Positions 13,501 to 24,898 of a stretch of DNA of 64,000 bases are shown here, one piece after another. A program made the position numbers and the translations under genes. The DNA is from Rallus limicola. Lineage: Eukaryota; Chordata; Aves; Gruiformes; Rallidae. The notes beneath the pieces were generated by a model. That model was not told the DNA's origin, did no database searches, and was given only the letters and a program-made list of their open reading frames with translations. The stretch is from the NCBI GenBank assembly GCA_022605955.1, contig JAKCOZ010000040.1:5590558-5654557 (forward strand). The letters run 5' to 3'. Position 1 is the stretch's first letter; every line of letters begins with the position of its first letter.

Positions 13501-14163
13501 TCCCGATTAAATTTTAAGCTAACTTTTATTCCCTGCTTAAGCCTTTCCAGAGTGAAAATGATCAAAGCATGAGATTAAAGACACATCCTGAGCTGATGAG
13601 ATTAGACTTTTTGACTGTTTCTTTATGCTTTAAAAAAGGAAGAGAAAAGCATCTTTTTGGTATTCTTCCCCCCCCCACTTTTAAATTTGATCAGAGTGAA
13701 GTTAACATGGGCTTGCTGGTCCAGTAGGAAATGGAACTCAATTTTACATTTTTTTAAACCATTTTACTGTATTAAAAATGACAGAGGTTAGAAACAAAGC
13801 TCTTACACTTTTATTGAACTGGAATTAGAAGTGACAGAAAATCATTTTGGTCCTAGTGCAGTAAATGTTATCACTAAAACATGTTCAGGGGAGATTAGGA
13901 CAGTCTCTCAAGCACAAGAGACAAAAGTTCACAAAACAAGAAGTGATTTTGCTGTCCTTGTCTTGCAGTCATTTATTCAGGAGACAAAAGTATTTTGGCT
14001 TTGGGGGATGCTGGACTTGGGAGGGGTGGGGGGGCGATGCAGGTACTGCTACTCTGGAGGAGCAGAGGTTGAGCCCAGGGAGGGGAGGGTTCTCAATGCT
14101 GGATGATGCTTGGCTTGAGTAACACTTAATGTTCTTTGGAAACTAAAGGATGGAGCTGCTCTG
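4572..14163. other. Long non-coding stretch
   Basis: About 9.6 kb with no supported exon on either strand. It is AT-rich and intron-like, with short homopolymers (T-runs near 8360, 8643 and 11680-11703; C-runs near 11230 and 13670). The block at about 9650-9790 faintly resembles a very old minus-strand CR1, but I do not call it. The block at 10560-10760 is AT-rich with ordered TTAAT/ATTAAT motifs and might be a conserved non-coding element. None of the short open frames looks coding. Confidence 0.5.
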
Positions 14164-14262
14164 ATGGTTCCACTGACCTTGGGTAGGTCATGTCCCTTCT
14201 CTGGGCTTCGGGATGTAGGATGGATAGCAAAAAGCTCATCATAAAAATGGGGGACCGCTGCC
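14164..14262 (+). mobile_element. MIR-type SINE relic, + strand
   Basis: The core reads TGACCTTGGGTAGGTCA, then TCTCTGGGCTTCGG, and after a gap AAAAATGGGG. That order is the MIR core block GACCTTGGGCAAGTCAC, CTCTGAGCCTCAG and AAAATGGGG. It is diverged and fragmentary. Confidence 0.45.
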
Positions 14263-14399
14263 AAGAGCATCCCAAGGCCCACAGAAATCTGCACCCTTTT
14301 CTTGCTCTGGGGCTGGTGTGGCTCTTTCCAATACAACACAGCTGTTAGCTATCACTGGGCCTCTTCTCCCAGGAAAGTTTCTTCTATCTCTGCATGCTT

Positions 14400-14580
14400 T
14401 TAATTTTGTTTTGTCCGAAGCAAACAAGTCAAATATTATGCCTTTAATCAGAATTCTGTTGTTGTTTTCTAATTAATCTGTGTCAGTGGCTTGAATGTGT
14501 TTGTTAAATCATTTTCTTCATGAAAGCTTTTAATGAGCAAACAAATTGATTGGATTTTTACATACTGGATTCTTGCCACT
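14400..14580. other. AT-rich possible conserved non-coding block
   Basis: AT-rich sequence with several homeodomain-type TAAT cores (TTAATC, CTAATTAATC, TTTAATGAG) and ATTGATTGG. Only its look suggests conservation. I could not compare species. Confidence 0.2.
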
Positions 14581-14835
14581 GATGCCTATAGACCAGCCCT
14601 TTGTTACACATTTTGCCTGTGAATGGGTCACTTTGTGGTTTATCCCCAACCCTTGATCTGTTTCCAAAACTCACCAGAGCTGTTCCCTTATTAAAATAGC
14701 TTGGATGCCAACCCAAGATGGGCTCAAAGTGTTAGAGGTGAAGAAATTGCAGAGAGTCTTTATTTTTGGCATGGCCAGAAGAAAGCAGGGTGCACGCTGC
14801 TGCCGTAGGGGAATGTGCAAGGTGAGGTTAAGAGG

Positions 14836-14940
14836 AGAATCACAGAAGAGCTTGGGTTGGAAGGGGTCTCTAAAGGCCTTTAGTTAAGGCTGCAGAGCAA
14901 AAGGTCACATAAACCTTTGCATTTGGGCAGAGACTGGTTC
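14836..14940 (-). mobile_element. CR1 LINE 3'-end fragment, minus strand
   Basis: GAATCACAGAAGAGCTTGGG followed by TTGGAAGGGGTCTCTAAAGG is the reverse complement of the CR1 3' end (consensus form AATCACAGAATGG.TTGGGTTGGAAGGGACC). Beyond about 14885 the match is weaker (a GCAGAGCAAAAGGTCAC block may correspond to the CR1 GCTCAAGCAGGGTCACC region). The far end is approximate. Confidence 0.65.
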
Positions 14941-15211
14941 TAATGGAAGGAAACTGGGGGCCTCTGAATCTTTTTCAAGGAGATGTACAGGAGGTTCCTT
15001 AAGTAGCAGAGGATGTCACAGGGGCCCACCAGCATCTGTAGGACTCATGATACCTCTTGAAGCATCTTGCACAAAATGTGTTGACCGTTCACTGGGTTCC
15101 TGGCAGCACTTCTGGCATAACTCTCCACCCATCTGTCACTTGTTCATCAGGCTGGAACAAGTCATTAAGAAAATAATGGATGCTTACGTCTGTCTCTCTT
15201 TGGTCTTTTAG

Positions 15212-15237
15212 GTACCACTTGGATTTTCCGCCCCGAG
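15212..15237 (+). CDS. Candidate 26-nt microexon
   Basis: This 26-nt segment sits between a strong acceptor (TGTCTCTCTTTGGTCTTTTAG) and a consensus donor (GTGAGT). Read from phase 2 to phase 1 it encodes YHLDFPPR plus split codons. It would connect in frame to the candidate exon at 28839 (G plus GA gives GGA) and back to the candidate at 2849. It can also be read in phase 0 as VPLGFSAP, so the frame is not settled by the segment alone. Splice-site quality is the main evidence. Microexons of this size are common in neural and cytoskeletal transcripts, but the product here is not recognised. Confidence 0.3.
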
Positions 15238-15239
15238 GT

Positions 15240-18200
15240 GAGTACAAGCCAGGGAAGGAGGGGTGGTTTTTGACTGCTGTGAGCTTGCAGAGCAGAGAAG
15301 GGCTGGGTGTGGGTGGTGCTTTCTATGCAAAGTCAAGAAAGAGAAGAGCTTTGAACTGAATATACATGTGTGGTGATTCTTAGGGGTGGGAAGGGGTAAA
15401 GCTGTATTAAGAGTTGGGGTTAGTACTCTACCTGGGCAGTGGAAGGCCATTTCTCTTGGCCCTTAAGAGCAAATAAGTACAAAACTCTGTGGTGCTGACA
15501 CAAACATATTATCTTGGATAAACTCAGGGAATTATTCTGTAGAACTTCTGTCTCCAGAAAAGGTTTAAAGTTCAGGAAGGGCAGTGTATTCCCATGGGCC
15601 ATTGACTTAGGAGTAAAGGCTGTTGGGTAACTTTCAGCAAGTTTTCTCTGGTCTCATTGCTTCGTGTTAACCTGAACTTGAAACTGAATCAACCTCCAGG
15701 TGTAGACAAATGATCAGGCTGTAAATTTTTTCAGGCTCATGACCATCTCTTGTGATGTCTGTTAACAAGCTGGGAGATTCCAATCGTGACTTTGATCTTC
15801 ATTTCCACAATAATGTGGGTGATGATTTAAGCTTTCCAGGGTGCCTGCAGGTCACAAGCCATGTCAGTGGGTACTTGTACAGATCTGGGGCAAGTGATGG
15901 AGATGTATTTGCTCAGAGTTGACCTGGAGCTCCTTTGGCTCCGTATTGGATCAGCGGAGCTCAGCTCTGCGTCCTGGTTTGGAGCATTGGGTGCAGCCAA
16001 GGCGTGTGGTTCAGTGGGTTCACCCTTTTCCCCTCAAACAGTGGTTGTGACACATGAGCACAGGCAAAAGGATCTGCCAGTGTTCAAACAAGATGGGAGC
16101 TGGGGCCGTAATAAAAATCCCTGTGAGTGTTCCAACTCAGCTAATCCTTCATTTACTCCAGGAATAAATTCCAGTATGTTACCTCCTCGAGCAGGGCCTG
16201 CTTCCAGCACATCCTGTCTGTCTGGCAGCACAGAAATGTCAGAAATGCAGCAGCGTTGCAATTCCCACTAGAACAGTGTTATCACATTTTAATATGAGCC
16301 TCGGTGCAGCCTCGGTGCTTCTAATTGCTTTCAAACCATTGTTTTCATGCGTTTGGTTGATGAACCCAGCATCTGGCATCATTTGAGAAAGTACAACAGA
16401 CAGCTGTGTTCAAAATTAAAAAAAAAAGAGAGTGAGAGAGGATTAGAACACATAAAAGGGCTCAAAATTAGATTTTTTTTTTAAAATTTTGAAAGTTCAT
16501 ACAATTGAAAGGGTGGAGGAGGGATGCTTTTGTTCTTTTGAAATAGTCTTTATTCTTTCGTGGAGTTGGAAGCCTAAGTAATATCAGGATGATTTGTTTG
16601 TAGAACTGTGTGTAGATTTGTAAATGTGCCTAGCTGACTTAAATACCTGTTAGGAATTACCATACAGGTGTTTGGGTCTTTAGGAATGTAGATACCTCTG
16701 AATGTGCCTTGATGTCATCTTTACAACACATTTTTTTCAGAATAGTATTGGTTCAAGGAACGAGCTCAGGAGGGAAAACATGGGCTTGGGCATCACCTTG
16801 AGAGCATCAACTCCAGGTTGTGATACCTGGGGGAAGGAAGGGTGGTGATGAGAACTTGGTATGTGCTGAATGGAAAAGAGCCAGAGAGCTACAAAGTGGA
16901 GCTTGGCTTTAAAGGAAAATATTTCTGTGTGCCTGGCTGTAGTGGTAAGAGGACTGAAAAACCCAGGCAGAGATTAGCTGCACGGCCAGGGTTAGATTAG
17001 CTGCACCAGCCTGTTGAAATAACAGACTGATGTGGCAAAGGAAGAGGCTTCTGAGAAGATTTGGGATTTTCTTTGTAATTTCTAGTAAGCAGCTTCTCTA
17101 AAGGGCGTTAAGCCCAATTTGTGACCACATCTGGGAAAGGCAGTTGAGCTCCTTGAACTCAGAGCCCTGCGAAGAGCAAAACCTCAGGGATTCCAGCTAT
17201 CCCAGCCTGTTGGTTTCCAATATTGGCTGAAAATAATACTGGATATCTCCCAGCAAGCAGATCTGTACGAAAGAGGAGCAGAGGATGAGTTGGGCAGGCC
17301 AGTGTGGTTTCAGGGAGACGTAACTGAGCTGAGTGCAAGGTGCAGGATGAGTGATGTTGACTGCAGTGTGTGGCTGCAAATTATTTTTGCCTTGTTCCTT
17401 TGGTCCTCTTTGAACAGAGCCCCAGGGTGACCCATGTTTCCTTTTGGAGGAGGGTTGACTGCCTATGTGAAGCATTTTATACACTTACTGTATTTTATGC
17501 ATGTGTGCCCTTTCTGTCTTGCAGCAACCTCCCCTCTGTGGAAAGAGAGCTAAGGAAAGTTGGCAAAGAGAACCTGGAGAGGACGTGGGTCAGTGGTAGC
17601 CCTCCCCCAAGTTACTCTTTGTCATTTCCCTCTCTCCTGACAATTCAGGGCAGGGAAAATGTTCTACTGGTTTTGGATGGTCTGAGGGAGCGGCGAGAGG
17701 TTGTTCTGGGGTACTGCAAGAGAACTGGAGTTCAAGAGGAGGAGAGGGAAACTGGGGGGGAAGAGTTGAGGGTTTGGGAAGAGAATGGAGGGATGTTAGA
17801 GAAGAAAAAGGGTTTTGAGTGGCTGAATGAGTGCTGTGGGTCAGGCTTTGCTGATATGGGGCTTTGTGCTCAATTATTGTCACTGGTGTGCTTCACCAGT
17901 GACATGCAAAGATGGGGGAGTGTGAAGAGACATGGCCACAGGTAGCAGTGAACTGGATGAAATTGTTGATGTTTGTAAGTATTCAGAGAGATTCAGGAGC
18001 ACAAGATGCTCTGTAACACTGCTTGGACATAGACCTGCAGAGCTGGAGGAACATGGCTCTGCCCTCCCAACTGAGGGCTCCAGCCTGGGGCTGACAAAGC
18101 CTTGTCCCTCCACATCCTCCTGTGGGGTACCTGAGAATTCCTGCCCTTAGGACAGCATTGCACAGAGCACTCAACTTCCCTGTACTCATTCTCATTAAAA

Positions 18201-18415
18201 AACTCACCAGTGGCTGAATCAGGGGCTTTTCCCTTTGTTTTGAGGAAAACAGCCCCCCAAATAATAATAAACCCCAAATTTATTTTCATTGGGCTTAGGG
18301 TAACACTTTGTGGTTTCTATCAAAAAATCCATCCCAAGTGTTCTTGTTGGAAGTGCTGTGTATCTTCTGAATAGCAGCATTCCTCAAAATATTCCTATGA
18401 GACAAAACACATGAG
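15240..18415. other. Non-coding stretch, no gene called
   Basis: Intron-like sequence. A 64-nt segment at 17525-17588 has a good acceptor (CCCTTTCTGTCTTGCAG) and an adequate donor (GTCAGT), and an open frame beginning NLPSVERELRKVGKE, but its phases (2 to 0) do not fit between the candidate exons on either side. A short GA-rich run follows an A-run at 16419-16442. Confidence 0.45.
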
Positions 18416-18419
18416 AGCA

Positions 18420-18556
18420 AGAGCATCATTGTTCCCATTTATTAAGCTTAGGAGAACTGAGGCTCAAGAGATGCACTTAAGTTACCAGAACATCTATAGG
18501 TGTGTCCAGGAATTGGGTCCAGGCCTACTGCTTCTCCCAGCTCTGTGTTTTAACCC
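18420..18556 (-). mobile_element. MIR SINE relic, minus strand, near full core
   Basis: The order ATCATTGTTCCCATTTATTA, GGAGAACTGAGGCTCAAGAG, CACTTAAGTTACC, GGGTCCAGGCC and GCTCTGTGTTTTAACC follows the reverse complement of MIR from its ATTATCCCCATTTTA block to the tRNA-like 5' end (GTGCTCTTAACCAC). Five ordered blocks over about 135 bases make this the clearest MIR copy here. MIR elements predate the bird-mammal split. Confidence 0.8.
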
Positions 18557-18959
18557 CAGAAAGTGTTGCCTCTCTGAAGCATCAGTATATATGAATGTAT
18601 TTGATTAAGCATAAATTACTTAGGGAGGTGGGGTAAGGGACTAGCTGGGATAAGAAGCCACTTAAAAATTGGGATCCTTCACGTTCTGTAAAAGGATTAC
18701 GTAAGTAACAGTGTGGAAAGTCTTAGTAGGCCACTTACCTGATAGTATACACTATTTAGATGAAGTGCATATCACTTTACCTCTGTTGGCCCTACTTTGG
18801 CTGGGATGCAGAGCCCTTCGTGGGCTGCCAGTTGTTCTTGGGGTTGGATGTTGTAGCAGAGCACAAGGTATGTATACACCCCAGGCATGCCTCTAGCTTG
18901 CTTTCATTAACTGGCATCAGAGCCATGGACTTGGATGTTGGATTTATGAAGTAGCTCTT

Positions 18960-19640
18960 CTATCTAAAGCCTCAAACCCATTGAATTGAACCGAAGCTGA
19001 GCTGGATGGGAGGCGGAACTGTGCGTTTCCCTAACCCTCTGCTCCCTGCTATTGCATATTTGCTCCGTGTAGTTATGACAAGTACAAGTAGCAAATCATT
19101 AAAGCAGCAAAAACACCGTCTTTACTGTAAAGATCCCCTTTGAAGCCGAGGCGGAGTGTTCCTGAATTAATGGAGTGCACAGTGATTTTACTAAGTTTTA
19201 TTTATAAAAACCCCTCTTTGCCTTCATGCCAAGAGCCTCCAGCCCAGCGGGGAGCGGGGTTCACACGCAGAAACCCGCTGGAGATTGATGATGTGTTTGA
19301 AAACGCAAAGGAAAAAACATCGGATTGACAATATTTGTAACATATTGTTAAAAATATCTATTCTGTCGCCATGTGTGGAATTCCCCTGCTCTATAAACAC
19401 CAGTGCCAGCTACAACCCTGCAAATGTCATAACACCAGGAGACGAAAAGAAAACACACAACATTTTCTACCCATGCCTTCTAAAGCCTGAGATGTGTTTG
19501 GGTGGCGTGCGGAACCCAGGGTTAATTAATGAAAAATCAAATATACACAAAGGCATGTGTTCTTTAACTTAAAAAAAAAGAAAAGCTTTAACATCAACAC
19601 TTCTGACAGCTCCCTTTATCAGCGCTGAAGCTTTGCTTCC
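18960..19640. promoter_or_regulatory. Possible conserved non-coding element
   Basis: An AT-rich block with few repeats and many ordered motifs, among them TATTGCATATTTGC (Oct/POU-like), CTCTATAAACACCA, GGTTAATTAATGAAAAATC and TTTATCAGCGCTGAAGC. Islands of CpG are kept inside AT-rich sequence, which is often seen in developmental enhancers. The call rests on appearance alone. No exon fits: the open frames here (19140-19328, 19285-19572) lack paired splice sites. Confidence 0.3.
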
Positions 19641-22055
19641 TGCAGCTCTGAGCACGCAGGTTTTCTGCCTCTGTGTGTGTGTTATATTCTGGGCAAACTG
19701 ATCTGTGGTAGAGGCAGATTTTTACATTCAGAACAGACAGGGGTTTTTTTTTTTTGCCTCAAAATCCCTCCTGTTTCATAGTTTTGCAAACTCTGAGCAG
19801 CTGCACAGCTTTGCTTTTACATGGACTTATAAATTATTCTGCTACCTAAGGTGCTGTGCACAAATCTTGGGGGTGAGGAGCGATTACAGGAGAAAACAGA
19901 ATGCTCTGCTTGGGAAAATGTCATAGGTAGGAGGGAAGTGTCTGTGCTCTGGGAAGGGCTCTGTGGAGGTGTATTTTCATTTTTATTTAGAGATAGGCAT
20001 AGAGAAATTGAGAGGAGGGTGCGACTGTTGCTATTGTGTTTTGAGTATTTTTATCACAAAGCTTTAAAATCCTTAAAAAAACCCTGGGAATTCAGGCCCA
20101 GGGATGCAACAGAATTTTCAGCATCCTTCAGCTGGAGGGGATGGGGAAGTCTTGTCCCAAGGTGGGGCTGGGGTGAAATCTCTCAACCCTTGAGCACAGT
20201 TCTGTAGCGGTCAGGATTCTGTTCAGCGAGCTGTGAGTGCACAGTAATTAAGAGGGAGATGTTTACCCTTGATTGAAGCTCATAGTGTCGTAGCACGAGG
20301 AAATACAAGAGGCTTTTTTCCCCATTTCTGGAAAACATTAGTCACTCTTTTCTTTTTGGGTGCCCTCATTGCATGAAATGATGGGAGAAGAAGGGAGAAG
20401 CCTCCCAAACCAAACATGTCTAATTGATTTAAGTAAAAAAAAATAAATATTGGGTTTACTGTTATCAGTCTTGACTTGGAGTCAGGAAGTAGAGAACTTG
20501 CAGAAGTTATAACAGGGCTGAAAGACCAGGTAAGGGCAACTAGCAGTTTGGCTGGGTGGTTCTGCAGTTAACGTCAAAACTTTCATGACCTTTATTAAGA
20601 AGAATTAGGTTAATCAGGAGGGCTTTTGAACTCTCTTTAAACCAGCCTGTTGATTCCAAACCTCTTAGAAACTTGAGGAAAGCTTCCTGGCTTGGATTAC
20701 GAGGTGCTTCTTGGAGATCTTGACTTCATTAATCAAAGTGTTCAAGTTGCTCGTGGTCCTTTGAAACCCATCCCGAATTGTAACGCCTTGGGCAGGGCTT
20801 GCCCTCATCGCTCCCATTTAGCAGTGTCCCGTGCTTCCCAGGGAAGTTCAGAGCACGCCAGGATTCTGAAGAAAACAGCGATGCACTGTACAGGAGGAGG
20901 TATAAAATTGTCAGTAAAGATGCTTAATATACAGCAGTTTGGGGAGCCCCAGTAAGTTAAATATTAACATGTTCTATTGCTCTCGCTTTGGTCAGTTAAT
21001 AAAATACTCCAATTATTAGATTGTCTAAATTGCCTGATGTGCAGCTTTGGAGATAGAGAGCCTTCTCAAATGAACCCTCTGTGTTTTCTGAACTTGTTTG
21101 TGTAGTAGGAACGTGCTGCAGCTTTCCTTTTTCTAAAGAAATCTCAGGGGTGATTGTAATGTGCTCGGATGAGCGCGCAGCCCGAGCGATGCTCTGTGCT
21201 CGTGCAGAACTGAAGAACATTCAAGGAATTGCCCCACTGGGGATAGAGGAGGAGAGTGTTCACATATAGCATCACCTGAGCGTTTGCACAGTTTTTAATA
21301 GATCCTCCCACCCAATAAAAAAGGGGGAAAAGGATGTGAATTCTCTGTTTGGGCCATTAAGGCAGTTTGGAGCCCTTCTGAAAGAGGAGCAGGGCTGGCA
21401 GAGCATCACTGGCTCCTGACTCCTGGGTCTCCTGAGCCCTTTGGCTGGCTCAAATCTGAGGTTTCCAGTCTCTCCCCCTCTCCCCACAATGATTTCTGTT
21501 TCACTTTGCTTTGCAGAGCTGTAACCCCATCCAGTAATTCTGCCCGACTCCATCCTGAAACACCAACTGTAAAATCATCTTTGCATTATCATAAATGCCT
21601 AATGGGCATCTTCTCCAGTCCCTGGAGTACCTTGTGCTCTGCTGGCCGCCCCTGGCTTCACATTCACTGCATGGGCTTTTTTCCTTAACAGTGAAAATCG
21701 CTGCAGATACGGGCAAGACAGCCTCCTTGTGTCTTGTCATTGGAATATGCTCACTGAACTCCAGCTCCCTCATGGGTTAGTTCTCTTTATGTCTTCTTCT
21801 GGAAGAGTTTCAGCTAAGGAAGGAAATATGCTGAACCTACTGACACCTTACTCAAAACTATTTGCCCTGTATCCTCCTCTTTCTTACCCAAGGGTGCTTA
21901 CATCTTAATTATTTATTTTTAAGACCCCAGATTGTGTATTTTCAGGGCTGCTTGTTAATTACTGCACCCCACAAATGTGGGGGTCTGGCCTCCCAGACAC
22001 TGGTTTGCTGTGTCCCTAACAGGGCTGGTGCCTCAGGAGATGAACCAAAGCATGG
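19641..22055. other. Non-coding stretch, no gene seen
   Basis: Intron-like sequence without a convincing exon. It includes a T-run at 19745-19755 and an A-run near 20434. The frame beginning at 20692 has no splice-site support. Confidence 0.45.
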
Positions 22056-22057
22056 AT

Positions 22058-22105
22058 TGGTGATCTTCCCGTGCCTCAGTATCCCCATCCTTTAAATGAG
22101 TAATT
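22058..22105 (+). mobile_element. Short MIR-like fragment, + strand
   Basis: GTGCCTCAGTATCCCCATCC then TTTAAATGAGTAATTTATGG matches the MIR block GTGCCTCAGTTTCC.CATCTGTAAAATG. It is only about 45 bases, so the call is tentative. Confidence 0.4.
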
Positions 22106-22432
22106 TATGGTAGACAGAAATACAAACTGTTGGTAGCTTTAGGCTGGTATTGCTCACTTTAGACAGGCTTTTGTATTTCACTGATGTGTTACTGGGTCAT
22201 AAAAGAAAGAATAAATCTTGTTTACTTGTTTACATCCCGTGGGAATCTTCTGCTGTGCTGGGTTTCAGGCTCCTTCCTAGCAAGACAGAAATGGGCTGTG
22301 CTTCCCCTGTCAGGCAGCTGTTCTGTGTAGCTGCTGCCCACTTGAGAGGCAGGATGAGCAGTGCTGCCTTTGCTGAAAGGGTGCCAAGGATTGGGAGAGG
22401 GGAGCTGGGGTGGGGGGGAGGAAGTTAGAGGG

Positions 22433-22455
22433 GGATGGATGGATGGATGGATGGA
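22433..22455 (+). repeat. (GGAT)n microsatellite
   Basis: Five and a half perfect GGAT units in a purine-rich tract. Confidence 0.95.
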
Positions 22456-24058
22456 GTGAGCACAGCACACCAAGAAAAGGAAGAGAAAACTAGAGAGGAG
22501 ACCTCAGCTGGGGAGTGGCACAAGGGGCTGGGATGGGAAAACGCAGAGTGATGGGAGAGGTGCTGGCAGCTCAGCAGCTTCTTCATGGGATGGGGGGGAT
22601 ATCTATGTGTCTTCTCCCCCCTCCCAGCCTCATCAGCTGTTTGGATTCATGAGAAGGAACTTTGCTGTCTTACAGAGCAGCCCTGCCAAAGTTGTCTATT
22701 GGGTGATGGTCTTTGGTGTGTGAGTAGGACTTGGATTTGCACTTGGTGTAACTCGGTGGGGATTTTTTCCCCCTTTTTAGCAATAATCACTGGTGGGAAG
22801 ACTTTGGGCTGAACATTAGCATGTCAGATTAAAGATCAATGAATTAGTAACCTCCAGGTTATTTTCTCTTTCATCTGATCATGAAGTTTCTTTGCTGTGT
22901 GAGGGAGAGAAAATAATTTCACCCCAGCATGCTCTGAGCTGCTCAGCCTCCTGCAGCTTTATTTTCTCAGTGCTGAGAGGTGAAAACTTAAATTCCTTTT
23001 GGTGTAATGAAATACTTGGGCCCATGGTAGGGCTTTGATTTTTACCTTTTTTTAAAATTATTTGGTGTTTTTCCCTGGAAATAGTGGTAGGTTTTGCCCC
23101 ACCACCCCCTCCCCCAAATCTTTAGGAAACCTCCTGTTGCATCGCCCGCCTCCTGCGTGATGGTTTTTATGAATGCCGGGAAATGTGTTGCCTTTCTCTG
23201 CCCATCGGTGGGATAGGGCTGCGCTGGCAGCAGCCGTACAGGATCCGGGGGGGGAGCTGCGCATCCCCCGGCTGATGCTGCGCGCTGCAGCCCGACCTGC
23301 TGGGCACAGGGGCTCATTGCATCCCCCACATCCAGCCCAGCACTGCAGCAGCGAGCCTGCTGCAAGAGCTTTCCACTTACTAGTTGGTTTTTAACATAAG
23401 TGGCGTTTTTAGTGGGTCATTAATTTGCTTTACTACGTGTAATTAGCAAAAAAACTGGATACTGAGTGAAGAAAATTAGGCTTGGACTGCATTCACTTGT
23501 CAGGCAGCCAAGGCCTGTTTGGATCGACGTTTCTAAAACAATGATAAATCTGCTCCTCCTGTGCACGAGGAGGTCCCTGGCTTTGCTTTTTGACCCTGTT
23601 GCCGTGGGGTAGACCCGTCCTGCTGATAAACCACAGCGTAAGCAGAGATGGGTCCTGCTCTCACCACGGCTCCGGCGACCTCCTGAGCCAGGGACAAAGT
23701 TATTTCCCTCCTGTGCCAAAGGAAATCTTTATTAAGTTGGATAAAGGCTTTGAGATCTGCAGGTGAAGAGATTTCACTCTTAATTTGGTAACAACACCGC
23801 TGTTGGCCCAGCCAGGGGAGGGGCAGATGGACCAGCACTCGTATTGCTGCACCGTGCAATAGAAAACGTGGGATTTTCAGGCAAATATCAGGCTGTTCAG
23901 ATGCTGGTGCTGTCAGGAAGTCAACAGTCTGCATGAGCAAGGTGCAGAGAACCTGCATCCACCAAACCCTCAGCTGTGATTCACGTGTTCAATCACAGGG
24001 GCTAACTGCCACGGAGCAGAATGGGCGCTTAGGAGCTGATGAAGCCTTTAAGGCATTT

Positions 24059-24077
24059 AAAAAAAAAAAAAAAAAAA
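24059..24077 (+). repeat. Poly-A run (19 A)
   Basis: An uninterrupted A tract with no recognisable retroposon body upstream. It may be a plain homopolymer rather than a retroposon tail. Confidence 0.9.
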
Positions 24078-24117
24078 GAAACATCATACATTTCCGAGCA
24101 CATAAATGTGTTTAAAA

Positions 24118-24665
24118 AGGTATATAATTTATAATAGCAGCGTTGACAGAGCTTTAACTACATTACAAAAGCTAAACTGTGATATATTTACATGTGAGCA
24201 GTACTTACTGTGTGGGTGCGTGTCTGTTGATGTGTTTCCGTGTGATTCTCCATAATTTCAGCAAGTGATTGTGGTAGGGGATATTAAACCGTAGTATTGA
24301 TAATACTTTTACAGCTCTGCTTTGGGAAATGCATTACTGCTAAATTAGTCCCTGAAAATCTAGAGATATTAACACTGTCGAGCATGAAGGCAGATGGGAT
24401 TTGGATCAGAGACCTTTATTTGTAGCGTGATGCGAAGGAGTCATTACTTTAAAGCAGGAACTTCGTTTCCTTGAATATTAACTGGAGTTGGGGATTTTAC
24501 TTCCGCTTTGGCATGAAGCAGCTTATCATAAAAGCTTAAATGGAACTCGCTCGGTATTGATTTTTCTCATGTTCTAAAAAAGATGCTTAATGAAACTCAG
24601 GGTACCTAGATAAAGACCTTCACTGAATGCAAAGTAAGCTTAATTGCAGTTCCCTTAACAAGCTG
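24118..24665. promoter_or_regulatory. Possible conserved non-coding element
   Basis: An AT-rich, repeat-free block with dense TAAT/ATTA, GATA-like and TTTATT motifs (AGCTTATCATAAAAGC is nearly self-complementary) and a few kept CpGs such as AACTCGCTCGG. It carries no open frame with splice sites. Only the composition points to regulatory use. Confidence 0.3.
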
Positions 24666-24898
24666 CTGGAGATGAATTTTTTTTTTCCCCCCCCCCACTA
24701 CAAAGCCCCCTCACCTATTTCGGTCGTTTCTCTTCCTGTGTGCATCAGGATGTGTTAATTCACCTCTGATTGAGGTGGGTTTCCCCCCCCCATGCAGGGT
24801 GAACAGCTGCTTGATTAAAGGAAAACTTTTTTGGGGGGTGGGGGAAAAGGGGAAAAAAAAACCCTTCCCCCCCCCCCCTTTGTATAGGGGGGGAAAAA
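24666..24898. repeat. Low-complexity block of T, C, G and A homopolymers
   Basis: T-run then C-run at 24677-24696, a second C-run at 24783-24791, a G-rich run at 24832-24851, an A-run at 24853-24861 and a C-run at 24867-24878 alternate within about 230 bases. Such tracts are prone to length errors in assembly. Confidence 0.8.

Larger units (their letters stand above)
22106..24117. other. Non-coding stretch with simple repeats
   Basis: G-rich and purine-rich sequence around 22380-22560 contains a GGAT microsatellite. A moderately CpG-rich patch at about 23205-23320 (CAGCCGTACAGGATCCGG, GATGCTGCGCGCTGCAG) is too short to call an island. No exon is supported. Confidence 0.45.

Noticed and set aside
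16491..16507. 15-base match AAAGTTCATACAATT shared with about 55758
   Set aside because: Around one such match is expected by chance in 64 kb, and flanks do not align.
17525..17588. 64-nt exon-like segment encoding NLPSVERELRKVGKENLERT
   Set aside because: Splice sites and peptide look fair, but its phases (2 to 0) do not join the exon candidates at 15212 and 28839 in the frame favoured by coding composition. It could be an alternative exon.
17370..17945. 191-codon + frame
   Set aside because: It runs through likely intron sequence on both sides of the exon-like segment and shows no domain.
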